From NCBI RefSeq assembly GCF_963678635.1, contig NC_087067.1, positions 9,097,716-9,161,715 of the forward strand: a DNA stretch of 64,000 bases, written 5' to 3'. Made by a program: the position numbers and the translations under genes. Under the pieces are notes generated by a model. That model saw only the letters and a program-made list of their open reading frames with translations, was not told the DNA's origin and made no database searches. The DNA is from Symsagittifera roscoffensis. Taxonomy: Eukaryota; Xenacoelomorpha; Acoela; Convolutidae. Shown here in pieces: positions 23,629-33,706 of this stretch (position 1 is its first letter; every line of letters starts with the position of its first letter).

Positions 23629-26004
23629 GTCTTAGAAATTTAAAAAACTTGCTTCAAAACAATGACACCATAATTCAAAAATATGCAAAGTTATACGTCG
23701 CGGTCGCGCATTCATTCAAAAATAAATCAATAATTCAAAAATACACTTCGAATCATTGATAAAAAATTAGCTATTTAGCAAAAAAAGTGCGTCAGTCATT
23801 GAAATGGTTTCTGTGTAGCATATATGGTACTATGTATGCTTTTACAATTGCACTGGTCTAGGGTTTTCTAGGAAAATTTTGTATCAATCAATTTGGAAAA
23901 CTTGTCTAACTTTTTTAGGTCGCCCAACTTGATCTTCTGATTACGCTCAAAACACCAAAAAAAATTTGTGCATATCATCAAAACTTTCTGCTGGAAAAAT
24001 AGCTGGCCTCCAACTTTTTTTAGATCTTGATTTTATATTTTTGACAAAAAGAGCGTTTTTTGGCGCGTGTTCTTCTCAAACTTTTTGTATATTGGCGTCA
24101 AAGGCGCCTTTAGAATATTGTTAGATCAACCACAAATAAATAATACGAAAAACTTCCAAAGGATTACCAATTGGGCAGAAAGGGGCAAACTATTACTCTT
24201 AAAGCTCAATCGAAATGGCCCTGAAAGCTCTTAAAAAAATTCTTTTAAGGTTTTTCTGCCAAAATGACTGTAAAAAAAAACTACCGAAAATTGAAATAGT
24301 CGTACTGAAAATTCTGTTTTGAATCAACTGTCTGTTTGAAGCCGAAGGTTAATAGACTACTAATTAGCAAAAGTAATTCCTAATTTTAAACTATTTGAAA
24401 TGCTTGTTTGAGCTGCCAACAAAAATGACCATTAACAGTCTAAGATATCATCTATGTTCGACTAGTTAAGACCTTCCAACGACGTCTTCGAGGCACCATT
24501 TTTCCACCGGATGCGAAAACACGTTTTCCGAGTTGCAATATGTGTTATCATACTAATAGCTTGTGTATGTGTGGCCGGCATGCAAAAAATAACGTTCACG
24601 AATGTTGACAAAAAAGTTGAAAAGTTAGCTGGTATCGAAAAAAATAGTTCAGAAGACATTGCGAAATTATTCAAAAGAAATAATGATCTGCTTTCATCAA
24701 TTGCTGATCTCAACAAAACGGTGTGGAGAAATTTAGCCCGAGAAAACAATTTGATGCAAAATCAGAAAAATTTCAGAACAGAACTTAATTTTATCAGCAA
24801 AAAGCTGAATAAGGTAGGCTCCTTTCAACTATTTGAACAATAAAAGATGATAAACAAAAGAAGCTATGCCGTTTTGAATTTCAGCTTCAGACAACTTTTG
24901 AGACTGGATTATCCAGGACGAATTCTGAGATCAACACCATCGCCAGAAAAGCAAAATTTGCAATTGCAAAGGGTAATTTTTGTGGTAACTGCTTAGTTTC
25001 ATTCAACTCAAAAAAGACAATTGGTCGGTTGTAATAGGAGGAACTCATTTTTGCTGTAAACAATCTTCCGCTGACTTTGAAATTCATCCTTGAAATAACC
25101 AAAAATGGCTGATTTTTTTTTCAAAATAAACGTCTACTGAAAAATGTAAATTTCAATAATTTGATAAACGAAATTTTCAAAACCTCAATTTTTTCCACTC
25201 AGTTCATGAACTAATGCATCTTTTTACTAAACAATATGGTTGTCTTAATGAGCACTCGTTTTGAGTGAGCACAACATTGTTTTCGAAAAAGATAAAAATC
25301 TAAAAAGTTCTTGAATATTGCGAAATCTATCCATAGATTGAGCGGAATTTCCGAGTTCATCGCTAATGCTACTGATATTTTTTTCAGTTTGCTATTTTTC
25401 TCACAGAGCAGCCAGTTTTTAATGTTGATGATTTTCTACTTAATATTAATATTATTTAAATATTTAAAAAAATTCTTCAAAAAATATAGCTGTCAAATTA
25501 AATAGCTGTCATCTGCGAAGCCAAGTTTTTCTGAGCCATACGAATCCGTCTTTAAGCAGACCAAGCTTCCGAGCGTAGCGTTTCACCATCAGTCCATTTT
25601 TTCCAACAAGAGCCGATTAACTTTTTGCAAATGTTTGTGCGTCGTTGTGTTTACCAAAATTAATGCGATTGATAGACAATTTTACCCTTTCGACGCCCTT
25701 AACATTGACGCCCTAAACTAAAATGTTCACAAAATAAGTTTTTGCCATTCTGCCATCATATTCTGTAATGTTTTGGAGGTTAGAAATAGGTCATTTTTAG
25801 TTTGACTAAATTACTAGCGCCTTCATGCATTTATTTATGATTAAGCCTGGTTAATTAAGCCTGGTTCAACGCTTAAGCCTAGTTATTTCCTCCAATTTAC
25901 GATGTGTTCAAATAATCAATCCACATTGAATTGAGATAAGCTACTTGTCCCCGTATTTCACTTCTAGACTTAAAACAATTGTTCTGACATTCGAAGAAAG
26001 TGAG

Positions 26005-26074
<70 letters not shown>

Positions 26075-27712
26075 GGGGTAGTTTTTTTATTAAGACCACT
26101 TTTTCAAAACTATAGTCCCTCGGGGGATCGATCACCTGATCTGAATGGGGCCAGCCGACTACTGGGGCCAACCAACTATTGTAATTTGCCATGAGAATGT
26201 CCTTGTTTTATTACGTGCTTGTTTTTTATCCCGCATTACAAAATCCTTCCATCTTGGATTGAGGCAGCTAATTGGTTTTGTTAATTCCATACACGACTCA
26301 AATTGCAACACTTAATTTTTGGTATTATCAGCCTATAATTCATAGTTTTGCCAGTATTCAACTTGCCAAAAATTATCGGAGACCAATTAACGGGCAGTCG
26401 AAACATTCAGGGCTTTGCTCTGATACGAGTGGTCTTGTGTTTTTAGCACTCATTATTTTTTAAGTTGATTTGAAACCACGTTTCTGTATAACTTGCAAAA
26501 TTGTCAGATAATATGAAAAGAGATGAGTAATGGACAGATATGACTGATTGCAACGACTGGATAAAGATTAATAGAAATGACTAGTTAATTGATAGTTAAA
26601 ACTGATTCAAGTATAAAACAATTAATCTGAAAAAAAAATCCAATGAAAGACGTGATACAAAAACTCCATCAAAAAATTTGATGCGAAACCATCGAAAGAC
26701 GCTTTCTCACAATTTGTGACGACCGGATAGACTTTGAAAAGAACCGGGCTATTTATTTTCCGTGAACAAAAGAGCAGAAGTATTGGGTTTCATATTTTTA
26801 TGACAATTCTTTTTGATTAAATAATACTTTTTGTAAAGGGGAATGGCGAAGGTCATTGTTCCTTAGCCGAAAGATCAGAGGACGAAGACTCACCCCGATC
26901 CGTGCTCCTTGCTTGTTGCAAAATTAAAGCAGCAGTTCTTAACACGAAAAATTTTAGCAAAAAATTCGATTCATGTCTGAATCAGTGACACATAAGAAAG
27001 ATTTTAGGTGTATGCGAAAAGAATGGGGGAACTGTGTACGGAAAAAATTGTTACTCCATCTTCTGGAACAAAAATCACAACCGAACATTTCATTCAGCCA
27101 AAAATTTCTGCAAACTGCAAAATCAAACTCTAGCTTACCCTATAAACGCAGGCAGGGGCGGATAAAAGATATCATAAAAATGCGTGGCAGAGCAGTTTAT
27201 ATGCTTTTATAGTAAAATATTTCAAACAAATAATTTTTCTGAGATCGCTCTTGCGAACTAAGAAAACAGCTATTTTTTAAAAACTTTTCAATCTAACTGT
27301 TCTAACCAAATACGAGTGTTCAAAAATTGTGAGAAAAAACGCCTTTTCTTTTTAGTTAACGTTTCCTTCTCATAAAATAATATTTAATTGTTTGCTTCGA
27401 AGTAAGAACCAACTAACTCCGCCCCTGAACGCAGGCGAAATTCATTTCATGAGTCAATTAATGTGGATCTTCGAAGGATTGACCCCTCATGTAGGCTACG
27501 AGAAGTCAAAGGTCAACGGGTCAAAGAACTTCATATCTGTAGATGGGAAAGTGATTCTAACGCCCGAATCTAAACTGTGGGATTTGGGCTTTCCCATTGA
27601 GAGCCGAGGGTTATATGTTTATCTCCGAATGAATTCGTCCGACCCAATCAGAAAACTCGGCAATCAAGTCGACGGGTTTCACAGTTTTGCGTGTTTTTAT
27701 AGATTTATATAA
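23458..27712 (+). CDS. Type II membrane protein with C-type lectin domain (five-segment gene model)
   Basis: Predicted exons are 23,458-23,628, 24,466-24,813, 24,885-24,972, 27,008-27,151 and 27,435-27,712; phases agree at each junction and total 342 residues. Residues 1-78 are an acidic, serine-rich cytoplasmic tail. A hydrophobic anchor follows at about 79-96 (AICVIILIACVCVAG) with basic residues before it, giving type II orientation. Residues 100-200 form a charged, helical, probably coiled-coil stalk. A C-type lectin domain fills about 203-342: the opening Cys pair, the FCK cysteine, a W-x-F-x-GL core, the DG loop and the closing FAC. The sugar/calcium motifs EPN/QPD and WND are not present, so calcium-dependent sugar binding is unlikely. 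Potential N-glycosylation sites are frequent (NSS, NKT, NRT, NQT, NSS). The layout resembles asialoglycoprotein-receptor/CLEC-type receptors. The exon 1 donor (AGG/GTCTTA) is weak. A transposon separates the last two segments. Confidence 0.75.
23855..24130 (+). mobile_element. Degenerate hAT-type MITE in lectin intron 1
   Basis: CTAGGGTTTTCTAGG, TTTTTTAGGTCGCCCAACTTGAT and GCGTTTTTTGGCGCGTG follow the same order as the better copies at 43,788 and 55,783. The ends are eroded and no target duplication is visible. Confidence 0.5.
24466..24813 (+). CDS. Lectin gene exon 2: membrane anchor and stalk
   Basis: Acceptor TTCGACTAG, phase 0, and a strong donor AATAAG/GTAGGC. It contains the single hydrophobic segment (from about 24,529) followed by heptad-like helix (DKKVEKLAGIEKNSS onwards). 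The frame runs open through the exon, and the upstream in-frame stop is the TAG of the acceptor itself. Confidence 0.75.
24885..24972 (+). CDS. Lectin gene exon 3: end of stalk
   Basis: Acceptor GAATTTCAG, donor AAAGG/GTAATT, ending in phase 1. It encodes about 29 residues, mainly helical (LQTTFETGLSRTNSEINTIA). The phase-1 end joins correctly to the lectin exon at 27,008, making GGT across the junction. Confidence 0.7.
26007..26070. repeat. (AT)32 microsatellite
   Basis: 64 bases of uninterrupted AT repeat within the lectin intron between exons 3 and 4. On the minus strand it follows directly after a tRNA-like SINE head, as if it were the SINE tail. Confidence 0.95.
26110..26190 (-). repeat. 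tRNA-like SINE head
   Basis: Minus strand reads GGTTGGCCCCAGTAGTCGG (A-box-like) then GGTGATCGATCCCC (B-box-like), then a short A/T-rich body and the AT microsatellite. Low sequence identity to the canonical boxes makes this tentative. Confidence 0.3.
26215..26438 (+). mobile_element. Helentron-like element, family B, 5' truncated
   Basis: Contains the family B interior (GAGGCAGCTAATTGGTT) and the 3' structure GGCAGTCGAAACATTCAGGG, hairpin, then GATACGAGTGGTCTTGT. It lies in the lectin intron, same strand as the gene. Confidence 0.6.
27008..27151 (+). CDS. Lectin gene exon 4: first part of the C-type lectin domain
   Basis: Acceptor GATTTTAG, phase 1. It encodes VCEKNGGTVYGKNCYSIFWN, a later AKNFCKL and a final YPIN, matching the opening Cys-Cys hairpin, the Cys after helix 1 and the LA-x-P stretch of C-type lectins. 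The reading frame then meets the MITE and would stop at TAA (27,163) if the element were not removed. Confidence 0.75.
27153..27427 (+). mobile_element. hAT-type MITE inside the lectin-domain exon
   Basis: A 275-bp element with ends CAGGGGCGGA and TCCGCCCCTG, flanked by a perfect 8-bp target duplication AACGCAGG at 27,145-27,152 and 27,428-27,435. TIR sequence and 8-bp duplication fit the hAT superfamily. Deleting the element plus one duplication copy restores the lectin frame exactly. The same result would follow from splicing a GC-AG intron at 27,152-27,434, with GC formed by the last duplication base and first element base, and AG inside the right duplication. A CTAAC branch-like motif lies 18 bases before that AG. 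Confidence 0.9.
27435..27712 (+). CDS. Lectin gene last exon: rest of the C-type lectin domain and stop
   Basis: Resumes in frame after the MITE with GEIHFMSQLMWIFEGL, then the FISVDG loop, a W-x-x-GFP turn where carbohydrate-binding lectins have GEPN, and the final HSFAC, ending at TAA 27,710-27,712. The usual Cys before VYL and its partner near the end are both replaced, so the long-loop disulfide is missing as a pair. Confidence 0.75.
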
Positions 27713-27957
27713 AATTTGAATCTACATAACTTATAGTAATTACAGCACCACTATATGATGAAAGAGAAGATACATGGCATTAGTGATTTTGTAAACAATG
27801 AAATGCCACATCTTGATCAAAATTTGCAATAATTGATATAATTTTTTTTAGATTTTGTCACAAGAAGCTGCAAAAAATGTTAAGCGTTTTTCTGGCGATT
27901 TGTGGAGCACGCCTACTACATAATTGGTTTTTAGCTGATCTTTTTTTCAGGAATGGA

Positions 27958-28348
27958 TCTAACATTTTCTCGAGGGTGGGGGAATATGATTTTCAAATTT
28001 GTTTCGAAAATTTTGATAACTTTTTTAGAACGATAAAAAAGATTTTCGAGCTGTCTCAAAAATCATAAAGACCCTATTAGGAAAAAACTTACTAGGCAGC
28101 AAGCAAATTTTGGAAAAAAAAACATGCCAAAAAGCAGTTTTTGGAAAGTTTTGACAAAAAATGGGCTGTTTCGGTGCGTGCTAAGCAATGAAAATTGGTA
28201 AACACTAGTGTGTTAGTAAATTTTAGAGCCGTTCGGACAAAAATGGATGCCGTAAAAAGTACCGAAGAGAAAATTTTTTGAGTAGTGAGGGGATCGAACC
28301 CTTGAAGAGAAAGAAAGCAGCCCCCCACCTCAAAAAAATCCGCCCCTG
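27958..28348 (+). mobile_element. hAT-type MITE with 7/8 target duplication
   Basis: Starts CAGGAATGGATCTAACATTTTCTCGAGGG and ends CCACCTCAAAAAAATCCGCCCCTG. The flanks are CTTTTTTT (27,950-27,957) and CTGTTTTT (28,349-28,356), matching at seven of eight bases. Near the 3' end, on the minus strand, GGGTTCGATCCCC is a perfect pol III B-box-like sequence. The 106-residue open frame inside is non-coding by composition. Confidence 0.75.
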
Positions 28349-28359
28349 CTGTTTTTGAA

Positions 28360-29070
28360 CATTTGCGCTTTTGTATTGACCATTGTTTTGAACGTACTTT
28401 TTTTCTGGTCAACTGAAACTGATTGTTTTTATTTGTTATTTAAATTCAATAGTTCGGAAAAATTAGTTCGGATTTTAAAAAAAATGGTGGAACATTTCGA
28501 ACTTTACAACCATGCTCTAATCCCCGCAAAGTTCATACTGCAATTTTACTACACATGACTCGCGTATTGCTTTTACAAACGAGCTTGAGAATGTCAAATG
28601 TGTCAAATTTATAATTTATATGCAAATTGTCACCCTACGCGACCTTAATTATATCTCGCGCTAAGCTTAAAATCAATTCATTCAGTAAAAATCTCAAAGT
28701 GACTCAAAGTCAAGTAATTAGAGTTCAAATCCGAAAGATGTCATTAATAACTGCCTGAATAACAAACCGGCACTTTTCAACTTCCCCGCCATTCAAATTT
28801 TCTTTTTTACAGTTGTTTTATGTGTACGTATGGCTATACGCGTTAAAGTACGATGTAAAGTATGATGAACAAATCTGTTCACAATAGCTCAATATGCCAA
28901 GTTCCATTGCATTATGACAATGTTAACTTAGTTTTTGAAGGGAGTAAAAAATGAAAGAGGGTAAAAACCGAACAACAAAATTTCAACATATAGGTGAAGC
29001 GGAGCTTTGCACCACTTGCGAAACAAAATAATATTGAAAAAATATGAGATGTCGAAAAAAAAAGAAAATT
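28360..29070. other. AT-rich intergenic DNA, nothing recognised
   Basis: No plausible exon or structured RNA seen. The region lies between the 3' end of the lectin gene and a weak exon candidate at 29,077. Confidence 0.4.
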
Positions 29071-29076
29071 AATTTA

Positions 29077-29300
29077 AAAAACTAGGTGAATTAAAACTTT
29101 TGTATTTTTCGATGAAATATAAGTATGGTACCAGCTAGAGCTGGATGTACGTGTTTGATGTTTTTTGAATTTGTTATACTGATGCGGGATGAAATGCATA
29201 ATTTCAGTAAGTAGACTTTTCCCAAAAACATGACATTTTTTATTAACCAGCAAAGAATCGCCTTTTCTGCCAGACACATTTGCGCAATCGGTTTTTTCGA
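29077..29300 (-). CDS. Weak candidate exon downstream of the DEG/ENaC exons
   Basis: After an acceptor-like AATGAAAGTTTCAG the frame that would continue the phase-1 end of DEG/ENaC exon 4 is open for about 74 codons and contains TDCANVSG and NKKCHVFGK. No DEG/ENaC domain signature (for example a GNCYTFN-type motif) is convincing and no strong donor is seen. It may be chance. It is listed because phase and strand fit. Confidence 0.15.
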
Positions 29301-29774
29301 CTGAAACTTTCATTCATCTCAGATTTGATAGGATAGTTTTCAAGAAAATTAAAAAAAATTCTGAAAGACGGTCAAAAGTTCAAAACTTTGACATTTTTGA
29401 AAGCTATAGCTTTTTTCTATAATAAATTGGGCGTAGCCAACTATAAAGGTAAGTTTTCAGCAACCTGATGCTTTGATTAAACCCATGACATCAGGTTTGG
29501 CAGGATAGTTATCGAGAAAAGTCAAAAAATTTTTTCAATATTTGGTCAACAAATCATAAATTGACTTTTACGAGAATCATAAATTTTGTGTAAAAATATG
29601 CGTCGTCGAGGAAAACAAAAATTATCATAATATCAGTATGTGCTCAAAATAGTTTCCTATAACCCTGCAAAATTTACAAAGCAAAAATAAAGCGGACAAA
29701 ACTTGACCAGACAAACGAAAGCCTCAAAATTCAATTTTTACAGAAAAAAAATCAAACTCATACATGCTGAAAAA

Positions 29775-29890
29775 AGCAAACTCCTGCCGGGACTCGAGTC
29801 CCAAACCCTAAGGTGACAAAAAGACATTGTTAACTCCAGGTCAAAAAGGAAAAACCTGGAAATTGTCAAGGCTCAATAAAAAATAAGTCC
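29775..29890 (-). repeat. tRNA-derived SINE-like sequence
   Basis: Minus strand has TTTGGGACTCGAGTCCCGG, a B-box-like palindrome, preceded by a D-arm-like GGAGTTAACAATGTC. It shares AACCTGGAARTTGT and GCTCAATA with 37,920-38,010, so the two belong to one family. Confidence 0.4.
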
Positions 29891-30139
29891 ATTTCTTGTA
29901 CGAAAAGTTGTTTAAGGGAAAAAGTCTAGTTCCTGATTAAAAAACATTTTGCTCTCACAAATGTGAGAAAGGAAAAAAGAGTACCAGAATTCAAGTGACC
30001 CAGCGCATGAAAGGAATCAAAATATGTTTTAAATAAAGATTATTTAGTCAAAAGTTGAAAAATATTAGCGTTTGTTCGATATAAGAATATTTCAGCAGTA
30101 AGTAACTTTTGTTGCATAGATCATTGTATCAACCATTGC

Positions 30140-30470
30140 ATCAAGATGTTTTTCTGCAGACAAATTTCGACTTTATAACTAACAATTTTTGAAGTAAATT
30201 TTTATGCAGTCCGCAAAATGTTGATGGCTTGTGCTGAAAATTAGAAAGTCATTTCACCTGCCAGGAATTTTTAAAAACTTATGGGGTTAAAAATTGCTAA
30301 TCTGGACAACTTGAAAGAATTGATTCCCACAAACTTTTTGATTTTGATTTAACGGATAATGTTGAAGGCACGTTAATCCGTCTCAACAATCATTTCAATA
30401 TGAATGGCAGCTAGCTGTTTGTCTCAAATGTTGCGTTAAATTACATTTTGTATTTGAAATTGTGTGCAAA
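30140..30470 (+). mobile_element. Old Helentron-like family A relic
   Basis: CTGCAGACAAATTTCGACTTTATAACTA, TTTCACCTGCCAGGAATTT, TTAATCCGTCTCAACAATC and similar blocks follow the family A order with many differences. The hairpin end is not preserved. Confidence 0.4.
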
Positions 30471-30490
30471 TTGTTTTTTTAGAGCTTATA

Positions 30491-30694
30491 TCAGACGACA
30501 CGTTGAATGACAGCAGGAACATTTAGATTTACTTCATGTTTAACAATCATAGATATAATTTGACCGGCTGATTCCCAATCATTTTCATTTAGCAATTCAT
30601 TGAGCCTTGATAAGAAAGGCAACTCGGGGAACCAGATTTTAGGTGATATAAAACACGAATTGTCGCTTCTCCTCCTATTTTTTGATCGAAACAA
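30491..30694 (-). CDS. Unrecognised possible terminal exon
   Basis: A 67-codon frame ending at TGA (30,491-30,493). The second half (PFLSRLNELLNENDWESAG followed by QIISMIVKHEVNLN) has the balanced, amphipathic helix-turn-helix look of a helical-repeat protein, unlike the F/K/N-rich chance frames around it. An acceptor-like CAAAAAATAG lies near the start of the frame. There is no family match I can name, and no second exon was found. Confidence 0.25.
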   Translation of the reverse strand: MFRSKNRRRSDNSCFISPKIWFPELPFLSRLNELLNENDWESAGQIISMIVKHEVNLNVPAVIQRVV

Positions 30695-30814
30695 TAGTAC
30701 TGCTTATAATAACTTTCCTTACTTTTCGACCACTCTTGAACCCTACCCAACTACGACAACCTCGAGAAAACCTGTAGAACGTCAAATTTTATATCGTTTT
30801 AACGCCTTATAGGT

Positions 30815-31600
30815 CTTAAGCCTGATTCTACGAAACAGGACTCAAAAACGTTTTTGTATTAGGAAAAACGTGTTCTCGGTTTTTTTTCCAATTTTTAGAC
30901 TATATTAGAAGAAGTTTATTGCGAGGCTGATCTCTCAATTTTATTTTTACTGGGATCTCAATTTTTTTCTAATTTTTTTTAAAAAAATTATAGTTACCCC
31001 ATCTTTCTCAGTTTTTCTAAACCAAATTCAATTGTAATTCTAGAAGTAAAAAAACTAGCAGGAAGTTTTTTAGACAACAAAACATGCGAAATTATATAAA
31101 TATTTTTTTGACGAATAAGAAATTTTTTTTTTAATTTTCTGTTCTTGAATTATTTTGGCAACCGGCTTTCTTTGTTTAGATTTTGTTAAAACTTAAATTT
31201 TTATTGAACTGCTTCAAATTTTAACTTTTTTCCTGATAATTTTAAGCTCTGCAATTTTGCATGTTTTTTATTAATAAGTAAAACTTCATGCGATAAACCT
31301 TAACAGGCAAAAATTGGTAAAAGCAAAATTAGTAGCAAATGATTTTCTGAAGCCGGCGAAAAATGAATGAGAAACAATGTCTAACTTGTTTAGTCCGTCT
31401 GTTTCTAGTATGATACTTCAATATAATACTTATCGGTTTTTAATGATCTTATCGCCAAAATTTAAATTTGAAGTTTTCAGTCAAATGTTTTAGCCACGAC
31501 ATATCCAGGACGTATCAACAACTGGCAAGTATAAAAATGAATTGAGCTAATTTTGCATAATGGCTAAAATGTCTGAGGGAACAGCGCAAGAAGTATGCAG
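30815..31600. other. AT-rich DNA, nothing recognised
   Basis: Long T-runs and A-runs with no plausible exon or bounded repeat. Confidence 0.4.
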
Positions 31601-31617
31601 AATGTTTTAAGTATGGT

Positions 31618-31860
31618 GTTGTTCCAACTTTGTAGAACTTTTGTGCGGCCTTGCGCGAGCCGAAAAAGATATATTTTAACTTTGCGCGACACATGTTGTT
31701 ACCTTGAGCGACTCATGTTGCTACTTTGTGGGACCCATTTGGCAATCTTACGCGACCCATGTTTCGACTTTGCACGACCTATGGTAAGATTTTGTGCGAC
31801 CCATTTTAAGCTATATTTCGACTTTGCGCGGCCCATGTTGCAACTTTGTTCGATTCAAGC
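31618..31860 (+). repeat. Minisatellite, about 27-bp unit
   Basis: Eight to ten imperfect units of the type ACTTTGCGCGACCCATGTTG with variable spacing. The unit length is a multiple of three, so an open frame of about 100 codons arises across it. That frame is a by-product of the repeat. Confidence 0.75.
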
Positions 31861-32125
31861 CTCTTGTGGGCGTACGGAATTTTGTTCGCAGAAAAAATAA
31901 CTTTTCGGAGACCCAATTTCGTCTCAAAATGAGTCGCGGACCTCGACCTGGGTGTTTCTTTATCTTATAAACAATATCTGTTCATAACAACTAGTTGGTT
32001 CGCCATCCAAATTTTCGGTAGTTTTAGTTACTAGTGAAGTAATTTTTGCAAAATTGATTTTCAAATAAAGTTTCTAGATTTTCTAACGCGTATAATCAGT
32101 TGGCTCAAAAACAATTTTAATTGAA

Positions 32126-32449
32126 ACAAGACTGCTCGTATCAAGGCAAAGCCCTCAATGGTCTAACTGCCCTTAAATTGGTCTCGAATAGTTTTTGGTA
32201 AAATAAATTTTGGCAAATTTAAGAACTTAAGGCTGATAATATTAAAATTTAAGTGTTACAATTTGAATCGTGAATGAAATTTTAAAAACCAATTAGCTGT
32301 CTCAATTCAATTTGGATCCCAATTATGTAGTGCAGGATGAATTATATTCGCCTCGATGAATTATAAAACGAACAATTTTCTACAGTGGTGTGCACACAGA
32401 GCTGAGCCCATGAAGAGCAACAGATTGATCTTTAGAAAGTCGGATCAAC
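32126..32449 (-). mobile_element. Helentron-like element, family B, internally shortened
   Basis: The 3' end is inverted at 32,126 (AACAAGACTGCTCGTATCAAGGCAAAGCCC). The 5' end (AGAAAGTCGGATCA, inverted) is at about 32,436-32,449. The interior includes the AATTAGCTGTCTCAATTCAATTT block. Confidence 0.55.
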
Positions 32450-33500
32450 GGTGCAATCTGATTAACTCGGATATATTGCGTAACTAAAATCCCAAATGGT
32501 ATTTTTGCACATGGCCTTGCATTGCATATAAAGAGATTTTTTTTTTAAAAACTTCAAAAGTGGCTTTTTGATTTAAAAAAATAATATAAAATCTTTTTTC
32601 GCCAAAATCTACATCAGGTACTTTAGAGGAGCGTTAGAAAATTCCCTGATAGGAGCAATTTTGGCCATATACAAAATGTAATTATGTTTTTAAACAACTT
32701 TTTGAACCAGTTGACAAATCTGTTCAAATACATACGATAGAGTGCATACTGTGAGCTGGCACTGATTTACTACAGATTACTTGTAGATTCAATAGGAGTA
32801 AGTGTCGTAACTATTAATTGTTACGAGATCTCCCCATCCGCCCGGCATCTCTAAAATACTTTCAATTACCTAAATCAAATCGAATCAAACAGCTGTCAGC
32901 TTTATTTTAACATAAACCAAATTACAATTTCTAGTTTTATTGAAAAAACAAGTTCAATAATTTTGTTAAACAAAAAAAGCGTAACAGGGCTAGCAATGTG
33001 CGACTGAAAAAATGTTACTGCCTTATTTTTTTAATTAAGACTTCAAGGTATTCAATAAACAAGTAGGAAACAAAATTATGAAAATATTGAAACAGCCTCG
33101 ATTACCAAATTAGAAAAGATGGAAAAATTTTTGATTAGAAATTACAATGTAAAATCAGACCATGATACAATTTGTTCATCTTGTTTTCCTTCTTCTATTT
33201 TAATCTAACATTAAATAAAAATAAATTCGAGATTTTTTTCAAATAATGTGAAAAGCCAGAGCCAGTAACGATGGCTAAAGATAGGAGGGGTTTGTTCTCT
33301 TGGCATAAATCAAATGCTCGAAAACCTTGACGGGACCTTTACCAATCAGCGGCCTTTAAGCTGTTCAGAACTCGCTTCTTCGAAAATATAAAAACGAGCT
33401 CTGAATAGCTAACATAATTTCATAATTTTCAGGCGTTCGAACCTTGTGGCATAAAATATTTGATTAAAGAAGAAGGAAACCATTCGATCGGAAGCTCCGA
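32450..33500. other. AT-rich DNA downstream of DEG/ENaC exon 4, nothing recognised
   Basis: Both strands were checked for further channel exons (finger and thumb cysteine regions, second transmembrane segment); none was found. Confidence 0.4.
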
Positions 33501-33517
33501 TTTATGACCTCACTGAC

Positions 33518-33706
33518 CTTGATCTAGTTGATTCATCTCGTACTGGCTCTCTATGGCGCTGCAACAGCCGAGGTTCCTCTCGTCCCTGTTGGTGTTGCAG
33601 TCGTAGGTCCCGTCACACGCCCAGAAGGAGAAGCCACACTCCCCGTTTCCACAGTCGAACATCTGCTCCTCCTCCCGACATTCTTGGTACTCCTGGTACA
33701 TCAGCT
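33518..33706 (-). CDS. DEG/ENaC exon 4: LDL-receptor class A domain
   Basis: Acceptor TTTTTTTCAG, donor CAAG/GTCAGT, phase 1 at both ends, so the module could be gained or skipped without a frame change. Six cysteines occur in LDLa spacing: C-x8-C-x4-C-x6-C-x5-C-x10-C, with NGECGFSFW, ACDG and NRDE. In LDLa domains these positions bind calcium and make the fold. It joins exon 3 by making GAG across the junction. Confidence 0.85.

Noticed and set aside
24462-24749. Minus-strand frame of 95 codons
   Set aside because: Antisense shadow of lectin exon 2, which has supporting splice sites and domain layout.
25941-26194. Open frames on both strands through the AT microsatellite (long Tyr-Ile runs)
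   Set aside because: Produced by the (AT)32 repeat; not protein coding.
27392-27436. Taking the last lectin exon to start at an ordinary acceptor CTGAACGCAG after a normal intron
   Set aside because: The same AG is part of an exact 8-bp target duplication, and the frame continues perfectly upstream of the MITE at 27,008-27,151, so this is an interrupted exon rather than an old intron boundary.
28092-28412. 106-codon minus-strand frame
   Set aside because: Lies almost wholly inside the hAT-type MITE at 27,958-28,348 and has no protein character.
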